Shown here: piece after piece, positions 35,352 through 45,841 of the stretch | How the letters are laid out: each line of letters opens with the position of its first letter | Numbering within the stretch: position 1 is the stretch's first letter | Source: Bradyrhizobiaceae bacterium | GTDB taxonomy: Bacteria; Pseudomonadota; Alphaproteobacteria; Rhizobiales; Xanthobacteraceae | Direction of reading: 5' to 3' | DNA length: 64,000 nucleotides | Assembly: GCA_947481685.1 (NCBI GenBank) | Contig: CANKHA010000011.1 | Span: 1 to 64,000 of the forward strand | Notes under the pieces: model-generated | The model's input: the letters and a program-made list of their open reading frames with translations, nothing else | What the model was told of the DNA's origin: nothing | Database searches by the model: none | Made by a program: the position numbers and the translations under genes

Positions 35352-37229
35352 ATGCTCAATATCCAGGACCTTTCCATCCGGGTGGCCGGACGTCTTCTCA
35401 TCGACCATTCGTCGATCCAGCTCCCCGCAAATTCCCGCGTCGGCTTTGTCGGCCGCAATGGCACGGGCAAGACCACGCTGTTCCGCGCCGTCATGAGCGA
35501 GCTGGCGCCCGAAAGCGGCAGCATCAGCCTGCCCTCACGCACCACCATTGGCCGGCTCGCGCAGGAAGCCCCGGACGGTCCACAAACCCTGGTCGAAGTG
35601 GTGCTTTCTGCCGACGTCGAGCGCGCCCGGCTGCTGGACGAAGCAGAGACGGCACAGGATCCGGACCGAATCGCGGAAATCCACACGCGTCTCGTCGACA
35701 TCGATGCGCATTCGGCGCCCTCGCGCGCTGCGTCAATCCTGGCTGGCCTGGGTTTCTCGACCGAAGCGCAGGCGCGACCTGTGGGGGAATTTTCCGGCGG
35801 CTGGCGCATGCGCGTGGCGCTCGCGGCGGTGCTGTTTTCCGAACCCGATCTTTTGTTGCTGGACGAACCGACAAACTATCTCGATCTCGAAGGCAGCCTG
35901 TGGCTGGAGGATCACCTTGCCCGCTATCCGAAGAGCCTGATCGTCATCAGCCATGACCGCGACCTGCTCGACAATTCTGTCGATCATATTATGCATCTCG
36001 GCAACGAGAAGCTGACGCTTTACAAAGGCGGCTACTCTTCATTTGCGAAGCAGCGCGCTGAGAAGCAGCAACTCGACGTCAAGGCTGCGAAGAAGCAGGA
36101 CGATCACCGCAAGCACTTACAGGCCTTCGTCGACCGATTCAAAGCCAAGGCGAGCAAAGCCAAGCAAGCCCAATCGCGCGTCAAGATGCTCGCCAAACTG
36201 TTGCCGATCGACGTCATGATGGATCGTGACGTAAATCCGATCTCCTTTCCCGCACCGGAAAAACTGTTGTCTCCTCCAATCATCGCGATGGAGAACATTT
36301 CCGCCGGCTACGAGCCTGGCAAACCCGTGCTGCGCAATATCAGCTTGCGCATCGACAATGACGATCGCATCGCCCTGCTCGGGTCAAACGGCAATGGCAA
36401 ATCGACCCTGTCCAAAATCCTGGCTGAACGGCTGGCGCCGCAGGCCGGAGACATCACCCGCGCCTCCAAACTCAAGATTGGATATTTCGCGCAACATCAG
36501 CTCGACGAGCTGCATCTCAACGAAAGCGCCTACGATCATGTGCGCGAACTGATGCCGAGGGCCACCGAAGCGCAGATCCGCGCGCGCGCGGGCGGCATCG
36601 GCTTCTCCGCCGACAAAGCCGACACGCCGGTGTCCAAACTCTCCGGTGGCGAGAAGGCGCGGCTGCTGCTTGGTCTTGCGACGTTCGATCATCCGCATCT
36701 GATCATTCTCGATGAGCCGACAAATCATCTCGATATCGACAGCCGCGCAGCGCTTGTGGAGGCAATCAACGAGTTCCCCGGCGCCGTGATCCTGGTGTCG
36801 CATGATCGCTATCTGCTTGAGGCCTGCGTCGATCGCTTGTGGCTGGTGGAAAACGGGACCGTCGCACCGTTCGAAGGCGATCTCGAACAATACCGCAGGA
36901 TGGTGCTGCGCGGTGACCAGCGCTCCGGCAACGGAGCGGCCAAGATCGAGACGCCGGTTTCCAAGATCGAGGCGCGGCGCGTTGCGGCCGACAGGCGTGC
37001 AGGGCTTGCGCCACTGCGCCAGAAGATCACCGCGGCGGAAAAAGCCATCAGCAAACACAAGGCCGACATCGAACGCATCGATGCCACGCTGGCGGGGAAT
37101 CTGTTCGCCAAGGATCCGCAAAAAGCCGCAAGCATATCCAAGACGCGCGCAAATACTGCGGCGGCGCTTGCGCGCGCAGAAGAGGAATGGCTGGAAGCGA
37201 GCGCAGCTTACGAAGCGGAAACCGTGTAA
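35352..37229 (+). CDS. ABC-F family ATPase (ribosome-associated type)
   Basis: A 625-residue cytoplasmic protein with two ABC domains and no membrane part. Walker A is GRNGTGKTTL in domain 1 and GSNGNGKSTL in domain 2. The signature is FSGGWRMRVAL in domain 1 and LSGGEKARLLL in domain 2, each followed by a DEPTN Walker B. A charged linker (about 240-300) with KQDDHRKHLQAFVDRFKAKA forms the interdomain coil. The C-terminal coiled region is rich in Ala/Glu/Lys. The YheS/Uup-type layout fits; such proteins act on translating ribosomes or in DNA metabolism. Confidence 0.9.
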   Translation: MLNIQDLSIRVAGRLLIDHSSIQLPANSRVGFVGRNGTGKTTLFRAVMSELAPESGSISLPSRTTIGRLAQEAPDGPQTLVEVVLSADVERARLLDEAETAQDPDRIAEIHTRLVDIDAHSAPSRAASILAGLGFSTEAQARPVGEFSGGWRMRVALAAVLFSEPDLLLLDEPTNYLDLEGSLWLEDHLARYPKSLIVISHDRDLLDNSVDHIMHLGNEKLTLYKGGYSSFAKQRAEKQQLDVKAAKKQDDHRKHLQAFVDRFKAKASKAKQAQSRVKMLAKLLPIDVMMDRDVNPISFPAPEKLLSPPIIAMENISAGYEPGKPVLRNISLRIDNDDRIALLGSNGNGKSTLSKILAERLAPQAGDITRASKLKIGYFAQHQLDELHLNESAYDHVRELMPRATEAQIRARAGGIGFSADKADTPVSKLSGGEKARLLLGLATFDHPHLIILDEPTNHLDIDSRAALVEAINEFPGAVILVSHDRYLLEACVDRLWLVENGTVAPFEGDLEQYRRMVLRGDQRSGNGAAKIETPVSKIEARRVAADRRAGLAPLRQKITAAEKAISKHKADIERIDATLAGNLFAKDPQKAASISKTRANTAAALARAEEEWLEASAAYEAETV

Positions 37230-37239
37230 AAACGCGCGA

Positions 37240-37767
37240 TCAGGTTGCTGCGCGCTTTGGTTTTGGCGCCGGCTTTTGTGGTTTTTGCGGCGCCGCTTCA
37301 GCGACGCGTTGGATTTCGGTCAGCCGTCCAGCTGTGAATACATAGAGACCCGGACGATCCCCGCGATTGTACAACAGCTTGACCTGTCGTTCGCCGCGCT
37401 CGTTGGCGCCGACATCGATTTTTTCCGGAGCGCCGAGCGCATTTACGGATTCGCATTCCGTCATCTGCAAGCCCACCGCACCCCCAACTACTCGCGTGCC
37501 GGCCTCGCCATCGGCCGCAACAGCACCGGCGCAGCTACCATCGGCATTGACGTAATCCGACGCCGCGACCGGTCCCTGTCTGAAGGTCGGCGCAATCGAG
37601 GCCGACTCCTTTGAGTACGGATTGAGTTCGATCTTGGAAAAGCCGAGGTCGGAGGTCTTGGGCATCATCTCGGAGACGCGATCCATCGAGCAGGCGCCCA
37701 GCATCAGCGCCATGACTGCGACCGGCACGGCGATGCTTCGCGCGTTATTCCGTCCAAGATACTGCAT
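37240..37767 (-). CDS. Outer-membrane-type lipoprotein of unknown function
   Basis: A 175-residue protein from ATG 37767. The signal peptide ends with lipobox LGAC, so Cys21 or so is lipidated. The mature part has NADGSCAGA and QMTECESVNALGAPEKIDVG, with ERQVKLLYNRGDRPGLYVFT and a Pro/Lys-rich end. The pattern matches conserved lipoproteins of rhizobia, without known function. Two further cysteines may bond. The neighbouring ABC-F gene converges on it. Confidence 0.75.
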   Translation of the reverse strand: MQYLGRNNARSIAVPVAVMALMLGACSMDRVSEMMPKTSDLGFSKIELNPYSKESASIAPTFRQGPVAASDYVNADGSCAGAVAADGEAGTRVVGGAVGLQMTECESVNALGAPEKIDVGANERGERQVKLLYNRGDRPGLYVFTAGRLTEIQRVAEAAPQKPQKPAPKPKRAAT

Positions 37768-37895
37768 CTGCGAGAAAAACCCTCTCCGGCCCCAACCGGA
37801 GGCGACCAAGCCTAATTTTGCGACACGATCATGGCAGCTTCAATGGCCTTGGGACACCGGCCGGGGCGGCATGCCCCATAAGGTTAACAAGTGGA

Positions 37896-38348
37896 TCAGG
37901 CCTTTTTGACCCACCGCCCCTGCTCATCCGGCTGCCAATAGGTCGCCTCAAAACCTTGCGCTTTGGCTTCTTTCCAGCGTTCCCGCGCGTCTGTGACGGC
38001 ATCCGGATCGTCCCCATTGAAAAGCAGGACCACCCTCTCATAATCCGCGCTATTGGCCGGGAACGGAGCGCCGTCGACCAGAAAACGTACCTGAGCGGCA
38101 TTGAGATTGTCGTCACCGCTGGTGATCAGGATTGGCTGCTCGGCAGCCTCCGACTCCTTTCGCGTGCCATGCGGAAGAAAGCCGTCGTCGGTATAGGTCC
38201 AAAGGTGGGCGTCGATCGCATCCACCCTTTCGTCGGAGGATGCCTGCACCACAACGCGCCAGCCGCGCTCCAGCGATTTCTCCAGCAGCGTTGGCAGCAC
38301 CTTCTCCAGGGGCTGGCGTTGCAAATGATAAAACAGGACCTCGGTCAT
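37896..38348 (-). CDS. holC: DNA polymerase III chi subunit
   Basis: A 150-residue protein starting MTEVLFYHLQRQPLEKVLP (ATG 38348; a GTG one codon earlier is possible). The core contains RGWRVVVQASSDERVDAIDAHLWTYTDDGFLPHG and QPILITSGDDNLNAA, typical of HolC, which links the clamp loader to single-strand binding protein. In alphaproteobacteria holC commonly follows pepA, as here, with 3-6 bases between the genes. Confidence 0.93.
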   Translation of the reverse strand: MTEVLFYHLQRQPLEKVLPTLLEKSLERGWRVVVQASSDERVDAIDAHLWTYTDDGFLPHGTRKESEAAEQPILITSGDDNLNAAQVRFLVDGAPFPANSADYERVVLLFNGDDPDAVTDARERWKEAKAQGFEATYWQPDEQGRWVKKA

Positions 38349-38354
38349 CACTGC

Positions 38355-39854
38355 TTATTTCTCGTAATGATCCGACACCAGGCGATCCAGCAGCCGCACG
38401 CCGAAACCCGAGCCCCAGCTCTTGTTGATGTCGGTCTGCGGCGAACCCATCCCGGTGCCGGCGATATCGAGATGCGCCCACGGCGTCTTATCGACGAAGC
38501 GCTGCAGGAATTGCGCAGCCGTGATCGAGCCGGCATTCCGGCCGCCGGTGTTTTTAACATCAGCAAATTTTGAATCGATCAGTTTGTCGTATTCGGGACC
38601 GAGTGGCATGCGCCAGAGACGTTCGCCGGTCGCCTCGCCCGCTTTGGTCAAACGCTCGGACAGTTTGTCGTCGTTGGAGAACAAGCCGGCATATTCATGC
38701 CCGAGCGCGACGATGATGGCGCCCGTGAGCGTCGCCAGGTTGACCATGAACTTCGGTTTGAAGCGCGTGTTGACGTAATGCAGCACGTCCGCCAGCACCA
38801 GACGGCCTTCCGCATCGGTATTGATGATCTCGATGGTCTGTCCCGACATCGACGTAACGATATCTCCCGGACGCTGCGCATTGCCGTCCGGCATGTTCTC
38901 GACAACACCGATCGCGCCGATGGCATTGACCTTGGCCTTGCGCATGGCCAACGCGTGCATCAGGCCGACCACGCAAGCGGCGCCCGCCATATCGCCCTTC
39001 ATGTCTTCCATCCCGCCCGCAGGCTTGATGGAGATGCCACCGCTGTCGAAGCACACGCCTTTGCCGATGAAAGCCACCGGCGCCGTGCCGGCTTTGCCGC
39101 CGTTCCAGCGCATCACCACGAGACGGCTATCGCGTACCGAGCCCTGCCCTACGCCGAGCAAGGCACCCATGCCGAGCTTCGTCATCGCCTTCACGTCAAG
39201 AACCTCGACGATGACACCGAGTTTCTTCAGCGCCGAAGCACGGCGCGCGAATTCTTCGGGATAAAGAACGTTCGGCGGCTCGTTGACGAGATCGCGCGCG
39301 ATCGCCGTGCCCTGACTGAGCGCCTCCCGCGACGCATAAGCTTTGCGAACGGCAGCAAGGTCACCCACCGCAACCGTCACCTTGGCGAGGGCGGACTTCT
39401 CATCGCCTTCCTTGCGCTTGGTCTTGTAGAGATCGAACGAATAGGCGCGCAGCTGGGCGCCGAGCGCGATATCCGCCGCCTGTTCCGCCTTCATCGCACC
39501 CGCCGGAAGATCGGCGACGATCGTAACCTCGGCAGAAGACTGCGGCGCCCGGCTCAACGCCTTGCCGCCAAGCTTGATGAGATCGAGCGACTTGAGGTCT
39601 TTGGCCTTGCCCAAACCCATTACCACCAGCCGGGAAGCCTTCAGTCCCGGGGGTGCAACGAGGTCCAGCCCCGATCCGGATTTTCCGGTGAACTGATCGG
39701 CCGCGGCCGCGCGCTTGAAGAAGTCCGCAGCTGCCTGACCGATGATCCGCCTGGAGGCCGAGCCCAGAGCGAGCTTGTCGTCGCAAAAAACAACCAGAGT
39801 GCCTTTGGCGGGCGCTGCAAAACCTGAAAATCCGAGCTTGCTGCCTTCGGACAT
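38355..39854 (-). CDS. pepA: Leucyl aminopeptidase (M17)
   Basis: A 499-residue cytosolic metallopeptidase that removes N-terminal residues from peptides. The ATG at 39854 gives the standard length. The metal ligands sit in [19 protein letters not shown] (K265, D270), a second Asp near 288 and the signature [10 protein letters not shown] (345-354, with D347, E349 and catalytic R351). The C-terminal half is the typical catalytic domain and the N-terminal half carries the LAP fold. It is transcribed with holC and away from lptF. Confidence 0.96.
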   Translation of the reverse strand: MSEGSKLGFSGFAAPAKGTLVVFCDDKLALGSASRRIIGQAAADFFKRAAAADQFTGKSGSGLDLVAPPGLKASRLVVMGLGKAKDLKSLDLIKLGGKALSRAPQSSAEVTIVADLPAGAMKAEQAADIALGAQLRAYSFDLYKTKRKEGDEKSALAKVTVAVGDLAAVRKAYASREALSQGTAIARDLVNEPPNVLYPEEFARRASALKKLGVIVEVLDVKAMTKLGMGALLGVGQGSVRDSRLVVMRWNGGKAGTAPVAFIGKGVCFDSGGISIKPAGGMEDMKGDMAGAACVVGLMHALAMRKAKVNAIGAIGVVENMPDGNAQRPGDIVTSMSGQTIEIINTDAEGRLVLADVLHYVNTRFKPKFMVNLATLTGAIIVALGHEYAGLFSNDDKLSERLTKAGEATGERLWRMPLGPEYDKLIDSKFADVKNTGGRNAGSITAAQFLQRFVDKTPWAHLDIAGTGMGSPQTDINKSWGSGFGVRLLDRLVSDHYEK

Positions 39855-40112
39855 ATTTCGAAAATCCCTTACCTGCGCCGCAAAAGCGGACCGTTGCGAA
39901 AGGCCTGCCGGACCATATGAACCGCCGTTTCCGGCTCTGCAAATCGTTAATGCCTGGGAAGCCAGAGACCGTCCGGGAAAGCCTGCGCTTCTTTGCCGCC
40001 CGACGCTCGCCTTGCCCGCGCCATTTTGTGGAGAAATCAACAGAATCCTGCAAGAGTAACAAGGTTATCCGGGAATCGGCCGCAGCGCTGCGGTGGGGAT
40101 TATCAGGCGAAA

Positions 40113-41270
40113 ATGGGATCGATCGGCCGCTACATCTTTCGCAATACCATCGGCGCGTTCTTCGCCGTCATCATCTGTCTCACCGCGCTGATCTGGGTCA
40201 CCCAGGCGTTGCGCGACATCGATTTGATGACAAGCCAGGGTCAGACCGCGATTGTCTTTCTGCAGATTACCACACTGGTCATTCCCAACCTGCTTGTGCT
40301 GATGGCCCCGGTGGCGCTGCTGATCGCGGTAGCTTACGTCCTCAACAAGCTGGGAAATGATTCCGAGATCATTGTGATGAATGCGTCGGGCATGTCGCCA
40401 TGGAATCTTTTCCGTCCCTTCCTTGCGGTGGCAGCCGTGGTTTCGGTGCTGGTGCTGATACTCAGCGCCTATATCGCACCCAAGAGCCTCAGCACCTTTC
40501 GCACCTGGTTTCAGGAAGTTCGGACCGATCTCGTCACTTTCATCATCCGGCCCGGCCTTTTCGTAAATGTCCAAAGGGGCGTCACGTTTCATATCCGTGA
40601 GCGGCAAAACGACGGTCAACTGCTGGGCGTCCTGATCGACGACAAACGCAATCCGAAGGAGCACGTTTCGATTCTTGCCAAACGCGGCGAAATTCTGAAA
40701 AACGAAACCGGGACTTTCCTTGTCCTTCAGGCCGGCACCGTGCAGCGCCATACGGTCGGCGAAGTGGAGCCGAACATCGTGGAGTTCAAGCGCTACGCGT
40801 TTGATTTATCCCAATTTTCTCAAAATGCTTCCGTCAACCAGTCCGCTCGGGAAAAATATCTCTGGCAACTCATATGGCCGGACCCGGATGACAAACTCAC
40901 TAAATCCCAGCCGGGCCAGATACGTGGGGAATTGCTTGATCGGCTGGTGACACCCATCTATCCGTTCGTATTTGTCCTCGTCACCTATGCCTATCTTGGT
41001 GCTCCGCGGACCACACGACAAAGCCGTAACCTTTCGCTGATTGGCTGCATCGTTGTTGTTACCTCGCTGCGCTTTTTGGGTTTTGCTTCCGCCGTTCTTT
41101 CCGTCACTATGCCTTGGGTTGCCGGGGTGCAATTATTCGTACTCGCCACAGCCGCGGGCTTGAGTATCTGGGCTATCGGCCGCGGCCTTATCATCGAACC
41201 ACCGGCGTTCATCACCAATGCGGCCACTGCGCTCCAGGAGCGTTTCGCTCGGCGCGTGACCACGGCCTGA
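40113..41270 (+). CDS. lptF: LPS export permease LptF
   Basis: A 385-residue inner-membrane protein. Together with LptG and the ATPase LptB it pulls lipopolysaccharide from the inner membrane to the LptA bridge. Helices at about 11-35, 50-80 and 98-120, then a periplasmic beta-jellyroll-like domain (about 125-260), then three C-terminal helices. The start IGRYIFRNTIGAFFAVIICL and the coupling-helix region ASGMSPWNLFRPF are family features. ATG 40113 is chosen because it gives the usual length. lptG follows three bases later. Confidence 0.94.
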   Translation: MGSIGRYIFRNTIGAFFAVIICLTALIWVTQALRDIDLMTSQGQTAIVFLQITTLVIPNLLVLMAPVALLIAVAYVLNKLGNDSEIIVMNASGMSPWNLFRPFLAVAAVVSVLVLILSAYIAPKSLSTFRTWFQEVRTDLVTFIIRPGLFVNVQRGVTFHIRERQNDGQLLGVLIDDKRNPKEHVSILAKRGEILKNETGTFLVLQAGTVQRHTVGEVEPNIVEFKRYAFDLSQFSQNASVNQSAREKYLWQLIWPDPDDKLTKSQPGQIRGELLDRLVTPIYPFVFVLVTYAYLGAPRTTRQSRNLSLIGCIVVVTSLRFLGFASAVLSVTMPWVAGVQLFVLATAAGLSIWAIGRGLIIEPPAFITNAATALQERFARRVTTA

Positions 41271-41273
41271 TCG

Positions 41274-42371
41274 ATGCAAATCACCACAACACTTCAGCGC
41301 TATTTCGCCGCCCGTTTTGTCAACGCAGTGATCGCTATCTTCCTCGGCGTCTTCGTACTGGTCGCGATGGTGGACTATGTCGAATTGATCCGACGAACCT
41401 CTGACTTTCCCAATGTTTCAAGCTGGACCGTGGCCAAGGCTTCACTCTTCCGGGTGCCATCCATTACCGAGCGCATTTTGCCGTTCTGCATCCTGCTCGC
41501 GGCCATCATATGCTTCCTCAATCTCTCGCGCCGTCTGGAATTGGTCATCGCACGCGCCGCGGGTATGTCGGCCTGGCAGTTCATCACTCCTGCCCTTCTG
41601 ATGGCGCTCCTGATCGGAATTGCAACGACCGCAATCTACAATCCAGTCTCAGCCTTCCTGCAGGAGCAATCAAAACGGATTCAGGCGGATCTCTTTGGCG
41701 AGGACATCGGCCTGCGCGCCAATTCCGGTAGTGGCTTCTGGGTACGTCAGCGCAGTCCCGACGGCCAGCAGTCGATCATCAATGCCAAAACGAGCCGCGA
41801 ACAGGGCATCTGGCTTGGCGGGATCACCGCCTTTACATTCGACAGTTCCGCGCAGTTCAAGGAGCGGATCGAGGCCAAGACCGCGGTGCTGGAAAAGGGC
41901 AATTGGCGGCTGGAAGAAGCGCGGGTCTTTGTCACCGGAAGCCCTGCAACGCCCGTGAGCACTTACATGCTGAGCACCAGCCTGACACCCGAGCAGGTTC
42001 GCGAAAGCTTCGCCACCCCGGAGACGGTTCCCTTCTGGAGCCTGCCCCTTTATATCGAGCTGGCCGATAGTGCCGGTCTGGGTGCAGCCGGTTATCGGGT
42101 GCAGTATCAAAAGCTTCTGGCGCTGCCGTTTTTATTCGTTTCCATGGTGCTGCTGGCAGGCGCGGTCAGCCTGCGGTTTTTCCGGATGGGCGGCGTCCAA
42201 AAGATGGTTTTAAGTGGGGTGGCGGCAGGCTTTTTGTTGTATGTTCTGTCGAAACTCTTCGAAGACTTCAGCAAGGCCGGATTGCTTAATCCGATAGCGG
42301 CAGCTTGGCTGCCCGTGCTGCTTGGCAGCCTGATCGGCGTGCTCACCTTGCTCTATCAGGAAGATGGTTAG
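41274..42371 (+). CDS. lptG: LPS export permease LptG
   Basis: A 365-residue partner of LptF, with the same fold: three N-terminal helices, the loop ARAAGMSAWQFITPALLMAL, a periplasmic domain (about 120-260) and three C-terminal helices ending SLIGVLTLLYQ. It begins ITTTLQRYFAARFVNAVIAI. The lptF-lptG-surA order makes an outer-membrane assembly operon. The end overlaps the start of surA by eight bases in one reading. Confidence 0.94.
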   Translation: MQITTTLQRYFAARFVNAVIAIFLGVFVLVAMVDYVELIRRTSDFPNVSSWTVAKASLFRVPSITERILPFCILLAAIICFLNLSRRLELVIARAAGMSAWQFITPALLMALLIGIATTAIYNPVSAFLQEQSKRIQADLFGEDIGLRANSGSGFWVRQRSPDGQQSIINAKTSREQGIWLGGITAFTFDSSAQFKERIEAKTAVLEKGNWRLEEARVFVTGSPATPVSTYMLSTSLTPEQVRESFATPETVPFWSLPLYIELADSAGLGAAGYRVQYQKLLALPFLFVSMVLLAGAVSLRFFRMGGVQKMVLSGVAAGFLLYVLSKLFEDFSKAGLLNPIAAAWLPVLLGSLIGVLTLLYQEDG

Positions 42372-43329
42372 ATTGTTCATGACAACACGACGTAACGGAC
42401 TTTCGATGATGTGTGGCGCGATCGAGAGGCTACTCTGCATTGCAGCGGTGGCTCTCGCCACAAATCTTCCTGCAGCGACTCCTGCAACAGCCCAGCAAGT
42501 CGCCGCGATGGTAAACGGCTCTCCTATTACAAGCTATGACATCGAGCAGCGCTCGAAATTCACTCAACTCTCACAGCATAAGGTGCCTGCGCGCAAAGAC
42601 ATTCTTGACGAGCTAATCGAGGAAAAAATCAAGCTTCAAGAAGCCCTGCGTTACAACTTGGATGCCGGAAAGGCAGAAGTGGAGCGCGGGATGGGTGCAA
42701 TGAGCGCACGAGCTGGGATGAGCCTTGAGCAATTCAAGCAGCTTCTTGCAGCGCGCGGCGTCAGCATTGAAACGATTAGGTCAAAAATGCAGTCGGACGT
42801 CGCCTGGAACCAACTCGTCCGCGGTCGCTTTCCCGCATCGCTTTCCATCGAAGAAAAAGAAGTCAGGGATGCCGCTCAGAGTGTGAGCGAAGGCGAGGAT
42901 GTTTCTTACGATTACCGGCTTCGCCAGATCCTCTTCATCGTTCCGTCCGGCGCTCCTAAATCGTTGATCGATGGTCGCATGCGTGAAGCGGAAAACCTCC
43001 GCGGCCGGTTTGAAAATTGCGATGACGGCATCAAAGTTGCCCGCACGCTGCGCGACGTCGCGGTGCGCGATCCGGTCAGGCGAAGCTCTAACGACCTGCC
43101 AGATAGTCTGCGTAACGTCATCAATAGCACCCAGGTTGGAAAGCTCACAAAACCTGAGGTGACCGGCCAGGGCGTTGCGGTCTTCGCCTTGTGCGAGAAA
43201 CGCGAAAATACGACAGACACGCCGAAAAAACAGAAGGCCAAGACGGAGATTTTCAACAAGCGCTTCGATGCCCAGTCCAAGCGCTATCTGGCAGAGCTAA
43301 AGCGCTCGGCCATGATCGAAATGAAATAG
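42364..43329 (+). CDS. surA: SurA-type periplasmic chaperone/peptidyl-prolyl isomerase
   Basis: A 321-residue exported protein with a signal peptide (CIAAVALATNLPAATPATA) followed by the SurA N-domain beginning VAAMVNGSPITSYDIEQRS. The central part contains the LDELIEEKIKLQEAL helix. The parvulin-like segment is weak, so peptidyl-prolyl isomerase activity is uncertain while chaperone function for outer-membrane proteins is likely. The start is uncertain: ATG 42364 overlaps lptG by eight bases, and ATG 42379 would avoid the overlap. It precedes pdxA by nine bases. Confidence 0.88.
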   Translation: MVRLFMTTRRNGLSMMCGAIERLLCIAAVALATNLPAATPATAQQVAAMVNGSPITSYDIEQRSKFTQLSQHKVPARKDILDELIEEKIKLQEALRYNLDAGKAEVERGMGAMSARAGMSLEQFKQLLAARGVSIETIRSKMQSDVAWNQLVRGRFPASLSIEEKEVRDAAQSVSEGEDVSYDYRLRQILFIVPSGAPKSLIDGRMREAENLRGRFENCDDGIKVARTLRDVAVRDPVRRSSNDLPDSLRNVINSTQVGKLTKPEVTGQGVAVFALCEKRENTTDTPKKQKAKTEIFNKRFDAQSKRYLAELKRSAMIEMK

Positions 43330-43338
43330 CTAACAGCT

Positions 43339-44358
43339 ATGTCACGGGCCCTGGTGCTTACAATCGGTGAGCCGGCTGGCATTGGGCCTGACTTAACGCT
43401 CGCTATTTGGCGGCAACGGTCCCAGCTTTCGCTGCCACCTTTCTATGTACTCGGCGACGCGGCTTTCCTCGCACGGCGCGCAAATGCTCTCGGGCTCGAT
43501 GTCCCGTTGAAAGCGGTTGCGCCCTCGGAAGCCGCTGCAACCTTTAATTTTGCCCTGCCCGTCGTTTCCATCGATCGCGCGATCACCGCAGAACCGGGAC
43601 GCCCCGACGCGTCCAGCGCTCCCGCCGCGATTGAAGCCATCCGCCGCGGCGTGGCGGATGTGCTGAGTGGTGCGGCGGCTGCAATCGTGACCAATCCGAT
43701 TGCCAAGAGCGTGCTCTATCAGGCCGGCTTCGAAGAACCGGGCCATACCGAATTTCTCGCGACGCTCGTAAAAGAGATGACCGGCAAGATTGTGCAACCG
43801 GTGATGCTGTTATGGTCACCGGAACTCGCGGTCGTACCCGTCACGATCCACATCGCGCTGAAGGACGTATTTGCAAAACTCACCACCGATCTCGTGGTGA
43901 GAACCGGCCGCATCGTCGCGCGCGATTACAAAACGGGCTTCGGTGTCGCCCGTCCCCGTCTGGCCATCGCCGGACTCAATCCGCATGCCGGTGAAGACGG
44001 CGCGATGGGCAGCGAAGATGCCGCCATCCTGCTGCCTGCCGTCAAACAGTTGCAGGCGGAAGGCATTGACGCGCGCGGGCCAGTGCCCGCCGACACCATG
44101 TTTCATCCGGCGGCGCGGAAGCAGTATGACGTGGCGTTGTGCGCCTATCACGATCAGGCATTGATTCCGGTCAAGACATTGGCCTTCGACACCGCCGTGA
44201 ACGCCACGCTGGGCCTTCCCTTCGTGCGCACCTCGCCGGATCACGGCACCGCGTTCGATATCGCAGGCACCGGCCGCGCCGATCCTTCCAGCCTGGTTGC
44301 CGCGCTCAAGCTTGCGGCGCGGCTGGCGGAGCGGACGCCCGCATCCGTTCTCGCATGA
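43339..44358 (+). CDS. pdxA: 4-hydroxythreonine-4-phosphate dehydrogenase
   Basis: A 339-residue enzyme of vitamin B6 synthesis that oxidises 4-phosphohydroxy-threonine before PdxJ closes the ring. The start [16 protein letters not shown], the metal-binding histidines in EPGHTEFLA (about residue 137), [14 protein letters not shown] and [17 protein letters not shown], and the C-terminal [16 protein letters not shown] are all family motifs. Its stop overlaps the rsmA start (ATGA). surA-pdxA-rsmA is the classical proteobacterial arrangement. Confidence 0.96.
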   Translation: MSRALVLTIGEPAGIGPDLTLAIWRQRSQLSLPPFYVLGDAAFLARRANALGLDVPLKAVAPSEAAATFNFALPVVSIDRAITAEPGRPDASSAPAAIEAIRRGVADVLSGAAAAIVTNPIAKSVLYQAGFEEPGHTEFLATLVKEMTGKIVQPVMLLWSPELAVVPVTIHIALKDVFAKLTTDLVVRTGRIVARDYKTGFGVARPRLAIAGLNPHAGEDGAMGSEDAAILLPAVKQLQAEGIDARGPVPADTMFHPAARKQYDVALCAYHDQALIPVKTLAFDTAVNATLGLPFVRTSPDHGTAFDIAGTGRADPSSLVAALKLAARLAERTPASVLA

Positions 44359-45200
44359 ACGCGATCGACACGCTTCCGCCGTTGCGCGAAGTCATCAAGC
44401 GTCATGACCTGATTGCGAAGAAATCGCTCGGCCAGAACTTCCTGCTCGATCTCAATCTGACGGCCCGCATCGCCCGAGCCGGTGGCGATTTGCAAGACGT
44501 CACCGTGATCGAAGTCGGCCCCGGTCCTGGCGGCTTGACGCGGGCGCTGCTGGCACAAGGCGCGCGCCGCGTTATCGCCATCGAGCGTGACCGACGCGCG
44601 GTCGCAGCGCTTCAGGAGATCTCCGCGCATTATCCTGGACGTCTGGAGATCGTCGAAGGCGATGCGCTGACGTTCGATCCTACGCCGCACCTCGACGGCA
44701 GCCCGACACGCGTCATCGCCAACCTGCCTTATAATATCGCCACGCCGCTGCTGATCGGTTGGCTTACAGCAGAACCATGGCCACCCTGGTACGACTCCCT
44801 GGTGCTGATGTTTCAGCGCGAAGTCGCCGAGCGCATCGTGGCGCCGCCCGGCTCCAAGACCTACGGACGGCTTTCGGTGCTTGCGGGATGGAGGGTGGAA
44901 GGGCGTATCCTGTTCGATATTGCCCCGTCAGCTTTCGTGCCGCCGCCAAAGGTCACCTCTTCGGTCGTACTGCTTTCGCCTCGCCCGACGGTGCTTCCCT
45001 GCGATCGCAAGACGCTGGAAAGGGTCACGGAAGCCGCCTTCGGGCAGCGGCGCAAAATGTTGCGGCAAAGCTTGAAGTCGCTCGGTGTCGATCCCGCTGC
45101 ATTGCTGGAAGCAACGGGCATCGATCCAACCGAACGTGCCGAGCAGATACCGGTGGAAGGTTTCGTTGCGCTTGCTAACGCCTATGATCGACTGCGTTAA
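44355..45200 (+). CDS. rsmA: 16S rRNA adenine dimethyltransferase
   Basis: A 281-residue Rossmann-fold methyltransferase that dimethylates two adenines in helix 45 of 16S rRNA. The start [11 protein letters not shown], the S-adenosylmethionine motif [15 protein letters not shown] (about 51-65), the [11 protein letters not shown] catalytic motif (about 120-130) and [12 protein letters not shown] are present. It begins at ATG 44355 inside the pdxA stop. Its 3' end overlaps the convergent gmk by four bases. Confidence 0.96.
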   Translation: MNAIDTLPPLREVIKRHDLIAKKSLGQNFLLDLNLTARIARAGGDLQDVTVIEVGPGPGGLTRALLAQGARRVIAIERDRRAVAALQEISAHYPGRLEIVEGDALTFDPTPHLDGSPTRVIANLPYNIATPLLIGWLTAEPWPPWYDSLVLMFQREVAERIVAPPGSKTYGRLSVLAGWRVEGRILFDIAPSAFVPPPKVTSSVVLLSPRPTVLPCDRKTLERVTEAAFGQRRKMLRQSLKSLGVDPAALLEATGIDPTERAEQIPVEGFVALANAYDRLR

Positions 45201-45838
45201 AGTTTGGCCTGCAGTCCGCGCACGAAATCCGAAAGCCCCGGCTGGCGCTCGCGTTTCAGGCGCTCTGCGGCCAGGATTGCACTGAGCTTGGCAAAAGTCT
45301 CGTCCAGATCGCTGTTGAGCAGAACGTAATCATATTCCGCCCAGTGACTCATCTCGTCCGACGCCTTCGCCATCCGCCCGCGTATCACGTCATCTGAATC
45401 TTGAGCGCGCGTTGTCAACCGGCGTTCCAGTTCCGAAACAGACGGCGGCAACAGGAAGACGCTGGCAAAATCTTTTGAGACCTTGTCCCGTAACTGCTGC
45501 GTGCCCTGCCAGTCGATATCAAACAGAACGTCCTGTCCGCGCGCCAGCGCTTCTTCCACCGGCGCACGTGGCGTGCCGTAGCGATTGCCGAAGACTTCCG
45601 CCCATTCCAGCATTTCGCCGTTACCGACCATCGCATCGAAGTGCGTGCGATCGACAAAATGATAATCGCGACCGTCAACTTCAGCCGGACGCTGCGGACG
45701 CGTGGTGGCTGAAATTGACAACTGAATGTCCGAATCCACTTCCAGCAAGCGGCGTGACAGGGTGGTCTTGCCCGCGCCTGAAGGGGAGGACAGCACCAGC
45801 ATCAAGCCGCGCCGCACAACCTTTTCGCCCCCCGCCAT
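45197..45838 (-). CDS. gmk: Guanylate kinase
   Basis: A 213-residue kinase that converts GMP to GDP. The P-loop [15 protein letters not shown] is at 17-31. The GMP-binding residues lie in [28 protein letters not shown] and [12 protein letters not shown]. The Ala/Arg-rich C-terminus ([20 protein letters not shown]) is longer than in E. coli. It lies three bases after yicC, in the same leftward operon. Confidence 0.96.
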   Translation of the reverse strand: MAGGEKVVRRGLMLVLSSPSGAGKTTLSRRLLEVDSDIQLSISATTRPQRPAEVDGRDYHFVDRTHFDAMVGNGEMLEWAEVFGNRYGTPRAPVEEALARGQDVLFDIDWQGTQQLRDKVSKDFASVFLLPPSVSELERRLTTRAQDSDDVIRGRMAKASDEMSHWAEYDYVLLNSDLDETFAKLSAILAAERLKRERQPGLSDFVRGLQAKL

Positions 45839-45841
45839 CCC